From Chloroflexota bacterium (lineage in GTDB: Bacteria > Chloroflexota > Anaerolineae > Aggregatilineales > J027): a stretch of 36,293 bases of DNA. The position numbers and the translations under genes were made by a program. This document shows positions 1-10,027 of the stretch, one piece after another. Position 1 is the first letter of the stretch; the number at the start of each line of letters is the position of its first letter. The DNA is taken from NCBI GenBank assembly GCA_022616515.1, contig JAKEEQ010000100.1, forward strand, positions 1 through 36,293, in the 5' to 3' direction. Under the pieces are notes generated by a model. It worked only from the letters and a program-made list of their open reading frames with translations, was not told the origin of the DNA and did not search any database.

Positions 1-1047
1 CAGCAGTTGTTGCCCCACGATGACAGCCCGGAGAACATCGTTGGCATGGCACTCGCCCACGAGCGCAATGGTGATTTTCAGGCAGTTATTGACACGTTGC
101 AGGGGCTGGAAACCTATCCCCCGGCGGCCATTCTCCTCGGCAAGGTCTACTATCTATTGCAGCGTCCCGATGAAGCACTCCATGCCTACCAGCAGGTCCC
201 GGACCATCCACTGGCACGGCTTGGGATGGGCATGGTCACCCGCGACGAAGGGCTTATGCAAGACGTACTTGCCACTGCTCGCCGCCGCAACGAACCTGAC
301 ATCATTCTTCAAGCTCTGTTCGCACTGGCCGGTTACTATCGAGAAGAAGTCCGCCATGCCGCAGCACTCCAACTCAATCAAGAGGCATTTGAATTCGTCA
401 ACAACCGCTACATGGAAGGGCGATTATTAAGCCAGCGGGCCTTGCTGCTGGCTGACATTGGTCAGTTCGAGACCGCTCTCCAACTGCATGAAGGGGCGCT
501 TGAAGCGCTGACTTATTTACGGGGTGAATACTGGGGTAAACTGTTTATGGCCCGCCGTAATGAGGTCCTCAAAGCGATTGGGGAACCCGTGAAGGCCGAT
601 TACCCACGTCCTTTGCCGCTGGATGTACAGCTTGAACAGGCAAAAGGTGACCTGACTCGGCTCCAGCAGTTGTTGGATAAGGACATTCTGTTAATAAATC
701 ACCGCGCACTCGTCTACCGGGGATTGCTGCTGCTGCGACGCGGGCAGGTTCATGAAGCCATGTTCACCTTCGAGCAGGCACTGGTTGCCGCCGACCAGGT
801 TCTCGACCGGACGCCCGGTTATTTTCGCGCCCGTTATACACGCGGTCTGGCACTGGCCGGGATGGCTTTGCGCACAATGGACAATGACCGCATGACGGCG
901 ATTGTTCATGCCCAGGACGCCTATCAGGACGCTTTCCAATCCTGCTCTGCCGCCGGAATCATCGAGCAGGAGACGCAGCTAATTGCTGCACTGGCCCCCC
1001 TTGACGAATCTGAACTACTGGAGCCACTTCTGCGTATTATTGCCTGA
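1..1047 (+). CDS. TPR-repeat protein (5' end probably truncated by the window edge)
   Basis: 346-aa ORF starting with TTG at nt 7; the frame stays open to nt 1. Helical TPR-like repeats such as 'AILLGKVYYLLQRPDEALHAYQQV' and 'ALVYRGLLLLRRGQVHEAMFTFEQAL'. Confidence 0.75.
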   Translation, partial: QQLLPHDDSPENIVGMALAHERNGDFQAVIDTLQGLETYPPAAILLGKVYYLLQRPDEALHAYQQVPDHPLARLGMGMVTRDEGLMQDVLATARRRNEPDIILQALFALAGYYREEVRHAAALQLNQEAFEFVNNRYMEGRLLSQRALLLADIGQFETALQLHEGALEALTYLRGEYWGKLFMARRNEVLKAIGEPVKADYPRPLPLDVQLEQAKGDLTRLQQLLDKDILLINHRALVYRGLLLLRRGQVHEAMFTFEQALVAADQVLDRTPGYFRARYTRGLALAGMALRTMDNDRMTAIVHAQDAYQDAFQSCSAAGIIEQETQLIAALAPLDESELLEPLLRIIA

Positions 1048-1069
1048 CAAAAGTGTTGTAGAATTGAAA

Positions 1070-1183
1070 AGTGGTGACATATTGACCGATGAGAGAATGT
1101 CGGATAGCCATAAATCCCGTAGGGACGCCATAGATGGCGTCCGCTAGCTCAACCGCCGTATCATCGGTCAAAGTGTTACCATC
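1070..1183. mobile_element. MITE-like element with imperfect terminal inverted repeats and a REP-like hairpin core
   Basis: Left end AGTGGTGACATATTGACCGATGAGA (1070-1094) matches the reverse complement of the right end (1159-1183, GATGGTAACACTTTGACCGATGATA) at 19/25 positions, including an 11-nt exact core. The hairpin GGACGCCA-TAGA-TGGCGTCC lies inside. Confidence 0.6.
1119..1142 (+). repeat. REP-like hairpin GTAG-GGACGCCATAGATGGCGTCC
   Basis: 8-bp perfect stem with 4-nt loop, preceded by GTAG. Confidence 0.7.
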
Positions 1184-1217
1184 ACCTAAAATTGACGGTG
1201 AATTAGGGGAACCTACA

Positions 1218-1640
1218 ATGGGTAAATTGATCTTAAAAATTTTCATGGTTATATACGTTGGTTTGTATCGTCTGACCAGCGGTCGTATCGGTGGTCGTCT
1301 GATGGGAAACGACGTTTTATTGATAACCACCATTGGACGTAAGAGCGGCAAAAAACGCACCACGCCTGTCATGTATCTGCGTGATGGCGAGCGTTATCTC
1401 GTTACGGCCAGTGCCGGGGGCGGCGATAAGCATCCCGGTTGGTACTGGAATGCTGCTAAGGGCAGCCATCCCGTGCAGATTGAGGTCAAAAAACAAAAAA
1501 TGACTGTTAACGTTGAAGAACCCGAACGCGAAGAACGAGATAAATATTACGAACGCTTCAAGGAATCCAATCCCGGTTTCGCTACATACGAGACCAAAAC
1601 ACATCGTGTCATCCCGGTATTGGTTCTCACGCCGCAATAA
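1218..1640 (+). CDS. DUF385 / deazaflavin-dependent nitroreductase family protein
   Basis: MGKLILKIFMVIYVGLYRLTSGRIGGRLMGNDVLLITTIGRKSGKKRTTPVMYLRDGERYLVTASAGGGDKHPGWYWNAAK is typical of this family. ATG at 1218 follows a purine-rich AGGGGA; the longer ORF start at 1134 lies inside the MITE-like repeat. Confidence 0.85.
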   Translation: MGKLILKIFMVIYVGLYRLTSGRIGGRLMGNDVLLITTIGRKSGKKRTTPVMYLRDGERYLVTASAGGGDKHPGWYWNAAKGSHPVQIEVKKQKMTVNVEEPEREERDKYYERFKESNPGFATYETKTHRVIPVLVLTPQ

Positions 1641-1669
1641 TCCATGCAAAACAGGCTCTCACTGAGAGC

Positions 1670-2131
1670 CTACTCCATATATTTGCCCAGCATCCCGCGT
1701 GTTTGCTTCTGCACGGCTTTCTGGAAAAACGGCGTCCATCCCAACAGTAACCCCGGCATCCCCAACGCCTGTCGCGACCACCGCCAGAAACTGAAATGGT
1801 CAACATGCTCAATAATCTTGCCGTCTTGAAAATGGAAGCTGGCATCAATGATATTGTGGACCGTGCGCCCCGTCCTTGAAAAAGTATAGGTCGCTTCCCA
1901 GTGAGCTTTCCCCTTGAGGTCATCCGCCCACACGTTGTTGAAGGTAATCTCAAGGTCCTTGCCGCGCTCGGTCAACATGCGCCACATGGCTCCCGCCTGC
2001 TCCCCTTTCAATCCCACAAACACCGGATCCGAAAACGTAATATCCGGGTGATAACAGGCCGCCATTGCCGCCCCGTCTTTATTCTGAAACGCGGTGTAAA
2101 AGTCGTGAATTAACTGCTCGTTCGCGTTCAT
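1670..2131 (-). CDS. SnoaL/NTF2-like domain protein
   Basis: MNANEQLIHDFYTAFQNKDGAAMAACYHPDITFSDPVF...FHFQDGKIIEHVDHFSFWRW: SnoaL-like fold signature. ATG at 2131, 7 nt after the FHA gene. Confidence 0.8.
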   Translation of the reverse strand: MNANEQLIHDFYTAFQNKDGAAMAACYHPDITFSDPVFVGLKGEQAGAMWRMLTERGKDLEITFNNVWADDLKGKAHWEATYTFSRTGRTVHNIIDASFHFQDGKIIEHVDHFSFWRWSRQALGMPGLLLGWTPFFQKAVQKQTRGMLGKYME

Positions 2132-2138
2132 GATAGGC

Positions 2139-3083
2139 TTATGCCAGTTTGATAGTCGCCGGATTTTCAACCAGGCGTTTGACGTGTGGCAGAATCTTCT
2201 CGACATACGGCGCAATCTCATCCGCTGCGTTCGTCTTGAGGCACTCCTTGAGGACTTCGTGCGCTAAAATGTCGGCATCACGATGCTGTGTCAGATGCTT
2301 CACCACATAATCAATCGTATATTTACCGCGATCCAGCGTCATTTCAATCTTGAGGTCAGGACCGGGTGCGACTCGAATGCTTTCCACCGAGATTTCGGTG
2401 CAGGGCTTGCCCCGCGCCTGATCGACCACGCAGTTAATTTCGCTCAGCGAAGCAAGGACCGGAGTCACGACTTGCTGGAGGATTTTAGCTGTTAAGAAGC
2501 TGGCTGTTGGATGCAAAAGTTCGATACGCACGGTCTGTGACGCTTCGGAATCAACCCGATAGTAGATCCACGACATCAAACTGCCGAGTTCGATCTGGTC
2601 ACTGGATTGAATGGCATACTGCTGGTAGGAGGCCAGCGGCGAACCATTCAGGCGAGTGCCGTTGGCGCTGCCCAGATCTTCAACATAAAATGTATCACCC
2701 GTACGCGTGACCTTGGCATGATTGCGCGAGACTCCGAGAATGTATGCCTGATAGGGTTGCAGATCAATGGTCGGTATTTTGTTGTTCGTGGTTTGACGCC
2801 CCAGAATAATCTCGCGGGCATCCCGCACCACAATCGGTTCCTCATAGCCATCTAGATAGAAGTAAAGCGCGTTTTTATTAAGTTTGGCGAGATCAACCTG
2901 TGGGGCTTGTGCCGTCTTTTCAATCTGTTCTAACGCGATTGTTTTTTCGGCAATGACGGTCGTAAAGCGCACATTACGCCCGGAAAAGTCCAACCCACAA
3001 TTCCCACATTTTACCGCTTCGATTTCGTTCTGTGTCTCGCATCGTGGACATACTTTTTTAACTTGATAAGATGACATGTCCAT
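2139..3083 (-). CDS. Zinc-ribbon + FHA-domain protein
   Basis: N-terminal CPRCETQNEIEAVKCGNCG zinc ribbon; FHA core 'IILGRQTTNNKIPTIDLQPYQAYILGVSRNHAKVTRTGDTFYVEDLGSANGTRLNG'. Confidence 0.9.
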   Translation of the reverse strand: MDMSSYQVKKVCPRCETQNEIEAVKCGNCGLDFSGRNVRFTTVIAEKTIALEQIEKTAQAPQVDLAKLNKNALYFYLDGYEEPIVVRDAREIILGRQTTNNKIPTIDLQPYQAYILGVSRNHAKVTRTGDTFYVEDLGSANGTRLNGSPLASYQQYAIQSSDQIELGSLMSWIYYRVDSEASQTVRIELLHPTASFLTAKILQQVVTPVLASLSEINCVVDQARGKPCTEISVESIRVAPGPDLKIEMTLDRGKYTIDYVVKHLTQHRDADILAHEVLKECLKTNAADEIAPYVEKILPHVKRLVENPATIKLA

Positions 3084-3089
3084 TATCTC

Positions 3090-5630
3090 CTAATTTTGTA
3101 GGAAGTCTTTACAAGTGAGGTCTCCAGACAGCCCGGATTCGATGTAGGGTTGTAACGCCTCATAAACCTCTGTCTCTGATGCAGCACGGAAATCTTGAAA
3201 GGCTCCCGCCGTATCTCCCTGTCTGCCGCGCACCTCAGCCCGCATCAAATACAGGATCGCAAAGTCAGGATCAATCTCAAGACCCTGCGTATATGACTCC
3301 TCGGCATCGGCGTTATGCCCAAGACTGCATTCAGCCACACCCTTTAGGAGATAGAGATCCGATAGTTCAGGGGCGATTTCAATTGCCTGGCTCACATCCT
3401 CAATAGTAGCATTATACTGCCCGATCACGAAGTTACCATACGCCGATAAAGTATAGGTATAAAGGCTAAGTTCGGTTCTCTGCTCACCATAGGTTGATAC
3501 CAGAATACGTGTCGTCAATTCAGGGTCAGAGAATTTTTCGACGGCAGTTGCAAAGTAACTCCGGGCCACATCAACTTCGCCAAAGCGTACTGTTACCTGT
3601 GCCTGTGTAATATATGGCAAATTATACTGCGGATCTCTGTCGATAGATTGTTGAAAGTCTGCCTGTGCCGCCTCGAAGTCCCGCTCCAGAAAATACATGT
3701 TCCCACGTATCCACCAGATAAACCAGTCATCGGGGTTCTTATCAATGACATTACTGATCAATTCGATGCCGCGTTCTGGTTCTTGCTCTGTCAGTGCATT
3801 TGCCGCCCGGACAATGTCTGATGCATACCAGGCACCACTGCTCACTCGCCCTGCGGTCTCAAGGTCCTGATCGGCCTTTTCAAGGTCACCCGCCTGCTGG
3901 TAGGCAAGGCCACGGAAGTGATAGAGAATAGGATTCAGGGAATCCAGTTGGATGGCACGGTCTATAGCAGCTACCGCTTCAAGAGGGGCATCGAAGTAGT
4001 TGTCAAAATAACTATGCAGGGCGGTTGCTACACTCTGATCCAGTTCTACACCCTGTGATGAATGCCCAACCTCTGAAAGCGCGAGAAAGGCCGCCCCGGA
4101 GTCAAAGGTGTTGCCATTGGCACCATGTAACACGGCTAGCATCGCAATGACATGCTGAGACACATTAAAATGTTCCGTATCGCTAGGAAAACGAAACTGG
4201 AGATTAACCGCATTGGCAACATTTTCAATGGGGATCTTGATTCCCGTGAAATCATCAACATAACCCAGTTCGACGGATATATTGACATCAGCATCCGTGT
4301 AATTTCCCCACACGATGATAGGGGCTTGATTGAAGTTTGCCACTTCCTGTGCCTGCCGTCTTGATGTGACCACACCTGGATAAACCCGTATCTCGCTGTT
4401 CAGGTACGGGACCGAGCGCTCAAACGTCCGGCGCAGGTCATCCACCACAAAACGGGTCACTGTACGATCTTCGGTGTCCACCGGCTCAAAATCTGCCACC
4501 AGAATCATCAGTTCATCTTCCCCAACGGGATCAACCGCAACGATTTCTTGCAGTTCGTCATCGCTTGCCCCGCCATTGTTGGTGTCATTATCGAGGCCAC
4601 CATAGATGAAGATTCCGGCGGCCATGATCGCAATGGCAATAAATGCGCCGATGAGTATCTGAGATACCTGACGCGATGGAGTGCTAGGCTGTGCAACCGG
4701 AATACTCCCGGTGTTCGTGCTGGTAAATGAAGAGCCGACAGGTGGTGGTGTAATCGTCTTAAAGCGCGATTCGCTTAACTGTGTAATCGGAATGCTCGCG
4801 GTCGGGGTGTAGAGAATGCGGATAATATTCTCCAGTTCCGCACCGACCAGCCGCATGCTACCCACCCGCTGATTGGGATCGCGCTTCATCATGAACTCAA
4901 TGAGATGTACCAATTGCACCGGCGCATCCGGGCGCATCTCCAGCGCATTCGGAATTGGCTTGTTCATGACGGCATTCACTACCGCACCGGGGCTGTCCCC
5001 TTCGAACGGCGTTTGCCCGGTCAACATTTCATACATTGTTACGCCGAGTGACCAGATGTCGGAGCGATGGTCCACCGATTTGCCGGAGCAAGCCTCTGGA
5101 CTCAAATAATGATAGGAGCCAAGTACATCACCGGCCTGAGTAAGGCGGGTCTCTTCGTCAAGCCGGGCAATGCCGAAATCCGACAAGTGTGGTGTGCCAT
5201 CTGCGCCGAAAATAATGTTGCTTGGTTTAATATCCCGGTGAATGATGTTCTTGCGGTGGGCACGGGTCAATGCATCCGAAACATCGATGCTAACTTCCAG
5301 CAGACGGGGGATTTCTACCGAACCCTTCTCCTTGAGCAGGTCCCGCAGGGTCCCACCCGCCAGATATTCCATCACAATATAGTGCTGCCCGTTTTCCTCA
5401 CCGGACGAGATGGCCCGCACAATGTTGGGATGATCCAATTCGCTGAGGACCTGTGCTTCGCGCTGGAAACGCGTGATAATGCTGGGATCGCTCTTGACCA
5501 CCTCGGTACGCAGGACTTTGATGGCAACCGGTTTCTGGGTTTCCTTATCAAACGCGCGATATACAGCACCCAGCCCGCCATGTCCAATAACTTCAACAAC
5601 CTCGAATCGATTGGCATATAATGTTGTCAT
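3090..5630 (-). CDS. Membrane Ser/Thr protein kinase (PknB-type) with extracytoplasmic TPR region
   Basis: G-loop IGHGGLGAVY, HRDIKPSNIIF, DFGIA and SPEA motifs; TM segment ILIGAFIAIAIMAAGIFIYGG; C-terminal TPRs. ATG at 5630 overlaps the upstream stop as ATGA. Confidence 0.93.
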   Translation of the reverse strand: MTTLYANRFEVVEVIGHGGLGAVYRAFDKETQKPVAIKVLRTEVVKSDPSIITRFQREAQVLSELDHPNIVRAISSGEENGQHYIVMEYLAGGTLRDLLKEKGSVEIPRLLEVSIDVSDALTRAHRKNIIHRDIKPSNIIFGADGTPHLSDFGIARLDEETRLTQAGDVLGSYHYLSPEACSGKSVDHRSDIWSLGVTMYEMLTGQTPFEGDSPGAVVNAVMNKPIPNALEMRPDAPVQLVHLIEFMMKRDPNQRVGSMRLVGAELENIIRILYTPTASIPITQLSESRFKTITPPPVGSSFTSTNTGSIPVAQPSTPSRQVSQILIGAFIAIAIMAAGIFIYGGLDNDTNNGGASDDELQEIVAVDPVGEDELMILVADFEPVDTEDRTVTRFVVDDLRRTFERSVPYLNSEIRVYPGVVTSRRQAQEVANFNQAPIIVWGNYTDADVNISVELGYVDDFTGIKIPIENVANAVNLQFRFPSDTEHFNVSQHVIAMLAVLHGANGNTFDSGAAFLALSEVGHSSQGVELDQSVATALHSYFDNYFDAPLEAVAAIDRAIQLDSLNPILYHFRGLAYQQAGDLEKADQDLETAGRVSSGAWYASDIVRAANALTEQEPERGIELISNVIDKNPDDWFIWWIRGNMYFLERDFEAAQADFQQSIDRDPQYNLPYITQAQVTVRFGEVDVARSYFATAVEKFSDPELTTRILVSTYGEQRTELSLYTYTLSAYGNFVIGQYNATIEDVSQAIEIAPELSDLYLLKGVAECSLGHNADAEESYTQGLEIDPDFAILYLMRAEVRGRQGDTAGAFQDFRAASETEVYEALQPYIESGLSGDLTCKDFLQN

Positions 5631-6586
5631 AAGCGATCCTTTAGATAGTTTTTGTAATAGGGTGATTGTCTCAGGAGCCACCATTTGACAATCCCCGGCA
5701 GCTTGCTTGCCAGTGTCCGCCGGATACCCAGACGGCGCATCAATTCTTCAATAAACTCGTCAAAAGTATAGCGTTGATATTGGAGCAGCGCCTGACTTTC
5801 TGCCGTGTCCATCCAATCTGTATGGAATCGCATTGTCGTGAAGGCTTGCGCCGGAAGTCTGCCCACGCCCATCGCATCAAATATCTTGCCCATGTAATCA
5901 TCATAAACCATCTGGTTAGCTTTGCCACCCGCAATTAATAACGTCTTGTACCAGATTTCATCATGCCCGACACCGTTGGCAATTGCCAGTCCAGCATCAC
6001 GGGTGTCAAGAAACTCAATGCGTTGATCCAGTGGTACTTCAAACATCAGCGGATCGACATTGCCCAGATGAAGTGGTTGAACCGCCGAAAACCGAAAGAT
6101 GGACCAGACAACATCCGAGTCACGGATCATCTGCTCACATTGAATTTTATGCTCGGTGTATAAATCCGTCGGTGTCTGAGGATCGGTTGCCCGGCGCGGC
6201 GGTGGTACATCGTGCATATCCCCATACGTTGCCACCGATGACGCAAAAATAAGTTTCGCCCCGTTGAGATTGTCAAGGATATTGCGCGTTCCCCCAACAT
6301 TCACCGCTTCGGCAAGGTCAGGATTGCGGTCCACGTGGGGCGGGATGATAAACGCGATGTGTGCCACCACATCACACCCATTCACTGCCTTCGCTACATC
6401 TTCGTTGTTGCGCAAATCGCCCCAGACAGTTTCAAAGTTGGCTTCCCGCGCCAGACGAGCCGCCACTTGCCGGTTGCGGCGGGTCGGCACATCAAAACAT
6501 CGTAACTTGTAACCTTTGCGGGCGATCTCAACAACAGCGTTTGAACCTATGTTACCAAATGCACCTGTCAATAAAACTTTCAACAC
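5627..6586 (-). CDS. NAD-dependent epimerase/dehydratase (extended SDR)
   Basis: Rossmann motif VLLTGAFGNIGSNAVVEIARKGYKLRCFDVP, then VAHIAFIIPP, SSVATYGD. A GTG start at 6586 is proposed; the in-frame ORF extends to 6688, so the start is uncertain. Confidence 0.85.
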   Translation of the reverse strand: MLKVLLTGAFGNIGSNAVVEIARKGYKLRCFDVPTRRNRQVAARLAREANFETVWGDLRNNEDVAKAVNGCDVVAHIAFIIPPHVDRNPDLAEAVNVGGTRNILDNLNGAKLIFASSVATYGDMHDVPPPRRATDPQTPTDLYTEHKIQCEQMIRDSDVVWSIFRFSAVQPLHLGNVDPLMFEVPLDQRIEFLDTRDAGLAIANGVGHDEIWYKTLLIAGGKANQMVYDDYMGKIFDAMGVGRLPAQAFTTMRFHTDWMDTAESQALLQYQRYTFDEFIEELMRRLGIRRTLASKLPGIVKWWLLRQSPYYKNYLKDRL

Positions 6587-6705
6587 ACCATCCTGACTGG
6601 AACCAACAAAAACTCCTACTATTATACCCACTTTTCCTAACACCATCGTTTTAGTTGAGTTTGTACAACCTGCCCTACGTCCACCCACCGCGCAGATAAC
6701 GAAGT

Positions 6706-6734
6706 TGACCGGGTATGGCCTACATGCTACAATC
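6706..6734 (+). promoter_or_regulatory. Sigma70-type promoter TTGACC-N17-TACAAT
   Basis: -35 at 6706-6711 and -10 at 6729-6734 with a 17-nt spacer, about 40 nt upstream of the ATG at 6775. Confidence 0.55.
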
Positions 6735-6774
6735 GCCGCGCAAGCTTACGGCATTATGCAAGGACATTGTATAC

Positions 6775-8481
6775 ATGAAGAAAATATTGGTTTTGGTGCT
6801 CCTGCTTATTGTACTGGCCGTGCCGATGGTGTTGTACAACGCGAACAACCCCGCCGCCGCGCAGGGCACTAACCTGATTCAGAACGGCGCTATGAGTGCG
6901 AACTGGGCCGGTCTTCCAAATAATAAGGGACAGGTACCGCAGCCCTGGCGTGTCTGGGCTGTTGGCGAAGCCCCGATAAGCGACATTCATCAATTTGTCG
7001 AAGAGTACCGGTCTGCCCCGGCTTCCTGGGTGTTCCACTGTGACTATCTGACCTGCCACGCAGGCGGCTATCAGCAGGTCAATGGCACTGCTGTTGGTAC
7101 GACTTATCGGTTCACCATTCACGCCTTTCTCTGGACCTGTAACGATAACGTCAATTCCTGTCGCGACGCGAATGGTCGCTATGCAGATGAAGAATCAAAT
7201 GCGCGAGTTCGCGTGGGAATTGATCCGACTGGTGGTGCAGATGCCAGCAGTCCAAATATTGTATGGAGTGCCTACTCAAAACCGTGGATGAATTTTGAAG
7301 CTCCGCTGACCGTGGATGCTGTGGCGACGGCTGGTTCGATCACTGTGTTCACCGAATGGAGGCAAGATGTCGCGATGTTCAAGAATGAAGTCTACTGGGA
7401 CGATGCCTCACTGGCTGAGTGTACAGCAGCGATGAACTGTAATCCCCTTAATCCGGGAGCCGCCACCACTGACGACGATGATGACGATAGCACCGATCCC
7501 GTCGTTGAACCACCGCAGACAGTTCCATTTGTGCAGCCCCAATCCGCCCGCCCTGACGGTAGTGTGGTCCACGTCGTTGGTGAGGGTGACACCTTCCTGA
7601 GTATTGCCGTTGCCTATCGTCATGTAGCCACCCGCGATGAAATTCTCGCCATCAATGAGTGGGAAGCACCGCCCGGCATTATTACCATCGGGCAGGAGAT
7701 AAAAATCTTGCCACCCGGCTCAGTCGATCCCGATACAGGACGACTGTTAAATCAGCCGGGGCAACAGGCGACAACCGCGCCCACACCGCCGCCACCACCT
7801 TCCGGGGATGCGACCCAGGTTCCAACACCACCGCCGCCCCCTCCAAGTGACAACGGCGAGCCAAGTGCTACCGGAGTGGGACCAAGTACACCGCGCATTG
7901 ATCCAGACGTTGAAAAGGGGGGTAGCCTCATTCCGAAAGAAGGGGCACCCTCCAATTTTTTTGCCTTTAGCAAACGTCGTGTGACTATCACCACCGTCCA
8001 TCAAGGTAATGGCAGTGGCACGGTTTGTGTCAAATTCTTTGAAGACCTCGATTCGGATTTATTACACACCAACACCGAAAGCATCATCTCTGGCGGTTCC
8101 TTCACACTGGACAAAACCAGCTATGACGTGAATGATCTCACCTGTATTGACAATGTACAGGCTGGACGTCAGACACTTACAGCATCCGCCCCCAGCGGTT
8201 ATGGCTTTATCAGCAGTCCGGAGTTGGAGGTGCGCGTGTTCCCCAACCGCGACGTTCTGGTCGAATTCAGCCTGCAACAGGGCGCAGCCATCCCCGACAG
8301 CGCCCCCGCTGTTGAGGAAGAACCCCTTGTGTCAACCGACATCGCGACGGTGGTTGTCGAGGAAGATAAAGATAGCGACATCTCCCAATTCTTGAGCGAC
8401 TACGCCTCTTATATCATGTTTGCGGTGGCTGGTTTGGTTGGCCTTGTCAGCATGATCATTGTATGGTCCTATCGTCGTTGA
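6775..8481 (+). CDS. Secreted/membrane-anchored LysM-domain protein with Pro-rich linkers and C-terminal TM
   Basis: Signal peptide MKKILVLVLLLIVLAVPMVLYNANNPAAAQ; LysM HVVGEGDTFLSIAVAYRHVATRDEILAINEW...IGQEIKIL; C-terminal TM YIMFAVAGLVGLVSMIIVWSYRR. Confidence 0.88.
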   Translation: MKKILVLVLLLIVLAVPMVLYNANNPAAAQGTNLIQNGAMSANWAGLPNNKGQVPQPWRVWAVGEAPISDIHQFVEEYRSAPASWVFHCDYLTCHAGGYQQVNGTAVGTTYRFTIHAFLWTCNDNVNSCRDANGRYADEESNARVRVGIDPTGGADASSPNIVWSAYSKPWMNFEAPLTVDAVATAGSITVFTEWRQDVAMFKNEVYWDDASLAECTAAMNCNPLNPGAATTDDDDDDSTDPVVEPPQTVPFVQPQSARPDGSVVHVVGEGDTFLSIAVAYRHVATRDEILAINEWEAPPGIITIGQEIKILPPGSVDPDTGRLLNQPGQQATTAPTPPPPPSGDATQVPTPPPPPPSDNGEPSATGVGPSTPRIDPDVEKGGSLIPKEGAPSNFFAFSKRRVTITTVHQGNGSGTVCVKFFEDLDSDLLHTNTESIISGGSFTLDKTSYDVNDLTCIDNVQAGRQTLTASAPSGYGFISSPELEVRVFPNRDVLVEFSLQQGAAIPDSAPAVEEEPLVSTDIATVVVEEDKDSDISQFLSDYASYIMFAVAGLVGLVSMIIVWSYRR

Positions 8482-8553
8482 GGGAATATTAATCTTTTTC
8501 CCGTATTATGGTGACGTGAAATCGAGATGCCTGAGTATTCCCAGGAAGACTCC

Positions 8554-9996
8554 ATGACAAAATCTGTAATCCTGCTAGCCATTCTCATAGCACTTTTCAT
8601 CGCCGCCTGTGGTCAGGAGCCAACGCCAATCATTGTGTATGTTACAGCAACGCCGGATAGTTCTGTTTCCAATGATGTGCTGCCACCTCCGCCCACCAGC
8701 GAGGACATCACCCGGCTGGCGGCTGCACCCCGTCGCACCCCGACGGTTACGCCAGCGGTAACACAGCCGCCCCCGGCAACCAACACACCACCGCCGACCG
8801 CCACACCACCCTTTACGCCGACGCAGCCGCCCAGCAATACGCCTGCGCCAAGCCATACCCCCTTCTTCCCGGATGTGCCGCCTGCCGAAGAATTGCCCGT
8901 CATTGATGTCAGCAAGTTTGGTATACAGGTCCACCCGTTTACCACGCACCAGGAGTGGACGTATATCCTTGGTAATGTGGGCCAGATCAATGCCTTTAGT
9001 TGGATTAAGATTCAACTTGATTGGAGCCAGTTGGAACCTGATCGAGGACGCTACTCTGAACTATTCAAGACCTATGCCCTTCGTGTTCAGGGGGCAAATT
9101 ATGAGGGTAACCGTCCATACAAGGTTCTGTTGAGCGTCGCCAAAGCCCCGAAGTGGGCACGTCCCGATGGAGCCAACCTGTCGCTGGATGGACCGCCTGC
9201 TGATCCGCAGCTTCTCGCCAAGTTTATCACCGACTTTATCCGCGAAACCAAGCCCGAAGATAACCGCATCGGGGCCATTGAAGTCTGGAACGAGCCAAAC
9301 CTCGAACGCGAGTGGAACGGTGTGGACATGAGCGGGCAAACCTACATGGAGTATTTCGGTGTTGTGTACGACGCCATTAAGGATATTGCCCCCAATATTC
9401 AGGTCGTGACGGCTGGATTAGCCCCCACCTGCGGCATCCCCGGCACTGTGTGTGACCGCCAGTTTTTCCAGCAAATGTATGCCGGTGGTCTCGCTAACTA
9501 TCAGGACATTAAAATCGGCATCCATCCCTATGGCTGGGCCAATCCACCGGAAGAACGCTGTTGCAGTGATGTTCGCGGCTGGGCCGATAACCCAGTCTTC
9601 TTCTTCCTCGATACGCTGGAAGATTACATGGACATTATGAATCGCAACAATCATAACGTTCCGTTGTGGATAACCGAATTCGGCTGGGGTACTTATCAGA
9701 ATATTCTGTTTAATGGTGGAGACGCCCCGGCTCCCCCCGTTGCCCCCCAATTTGATCTGGTAACACCCGAACAACAGGCCGAATACACCATTCGGGCAAT
9801 GGATATGCTTCAACAGCCACCCTTAAGTGACCGGGTGGAGGTGGCGATTCTGTGGAATCTCAATTTTGCGACGATTAGGGATGCGGTGGCGAATGGGCAG
9901 GAACAGGCTGGCTATAGTTTATTGAACGCGGGAGGACAGCCGCGCCTTGTCTATCGCTATCTGGAAGTGGCCCGCAAAATCATCCCGGAATTTTAG
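8554..9996 (+). CDS. Lipoprotein with GH-A clan glycoside hydrolase-like domain
   Basis: Lipobox-like LFIAAC; T/P-rich linker; 'IEVWNEPNLEREW' (acid/base-type NEP) and 'PLWITEFGWG' (nucleophile-type E). Confidence 0.8.
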   Translation: MTKSVILLAILIALFIAACGQEPTPIIVYVTATPDSSVSNDVLPPPPTSEDITRLAAAPRRTPTVTPAVTQPPPATNTPPPTATPPFTPTQPPSNTPAPSHTPFFPDVPPAEELPVIDVSKFGIQVHPFTTHQEWTYILGNVGQINAFSWIKIQLDWSQLEPDRGRYSELFKTYALRVQGANYEGNRPYKVLLSVAKAPKWARPDGANLSLDGPPADPQLLAKFITDFIRETKPEDNRIGAIEVWNEPNLEREWNGVDMSGQTYMEYFGVVYDAIKDIAPNIQVVTAGLAPTCGIPGTVCDRQFFQQMYAGGLANYQDIKIGIHPYGWANPPEERCCSDVRGWADNPVFFFLDTLEDYMDIMNRNNHNVPLWITEFGWGTYQNILFNGGDAPAPPVAPQFDLVTPEQQAEYTIRAMDMLQQPPLSDRVEVAILWNLNFATIRDAVANGQEQAGYSLLNAGGQPRLVYRYLEVARKIIPEF

Positions 9997-10027
9997 GCTT
10001 GAAATGTCGCTACAGATCGGAGGATAG

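Noticed and set aside
5067-5621. 184-aa plus-strand ORF opposite the kinase gene
   Set aside because: Antisense shadow of a strongly supported kinase domain; the translation has no family pattern.
7659-8004. Small overlapping ORFs in the LysM gene linker region
   Set aside because: Arise from the Pro/Thr-rich low-complexity linker of the real gene.
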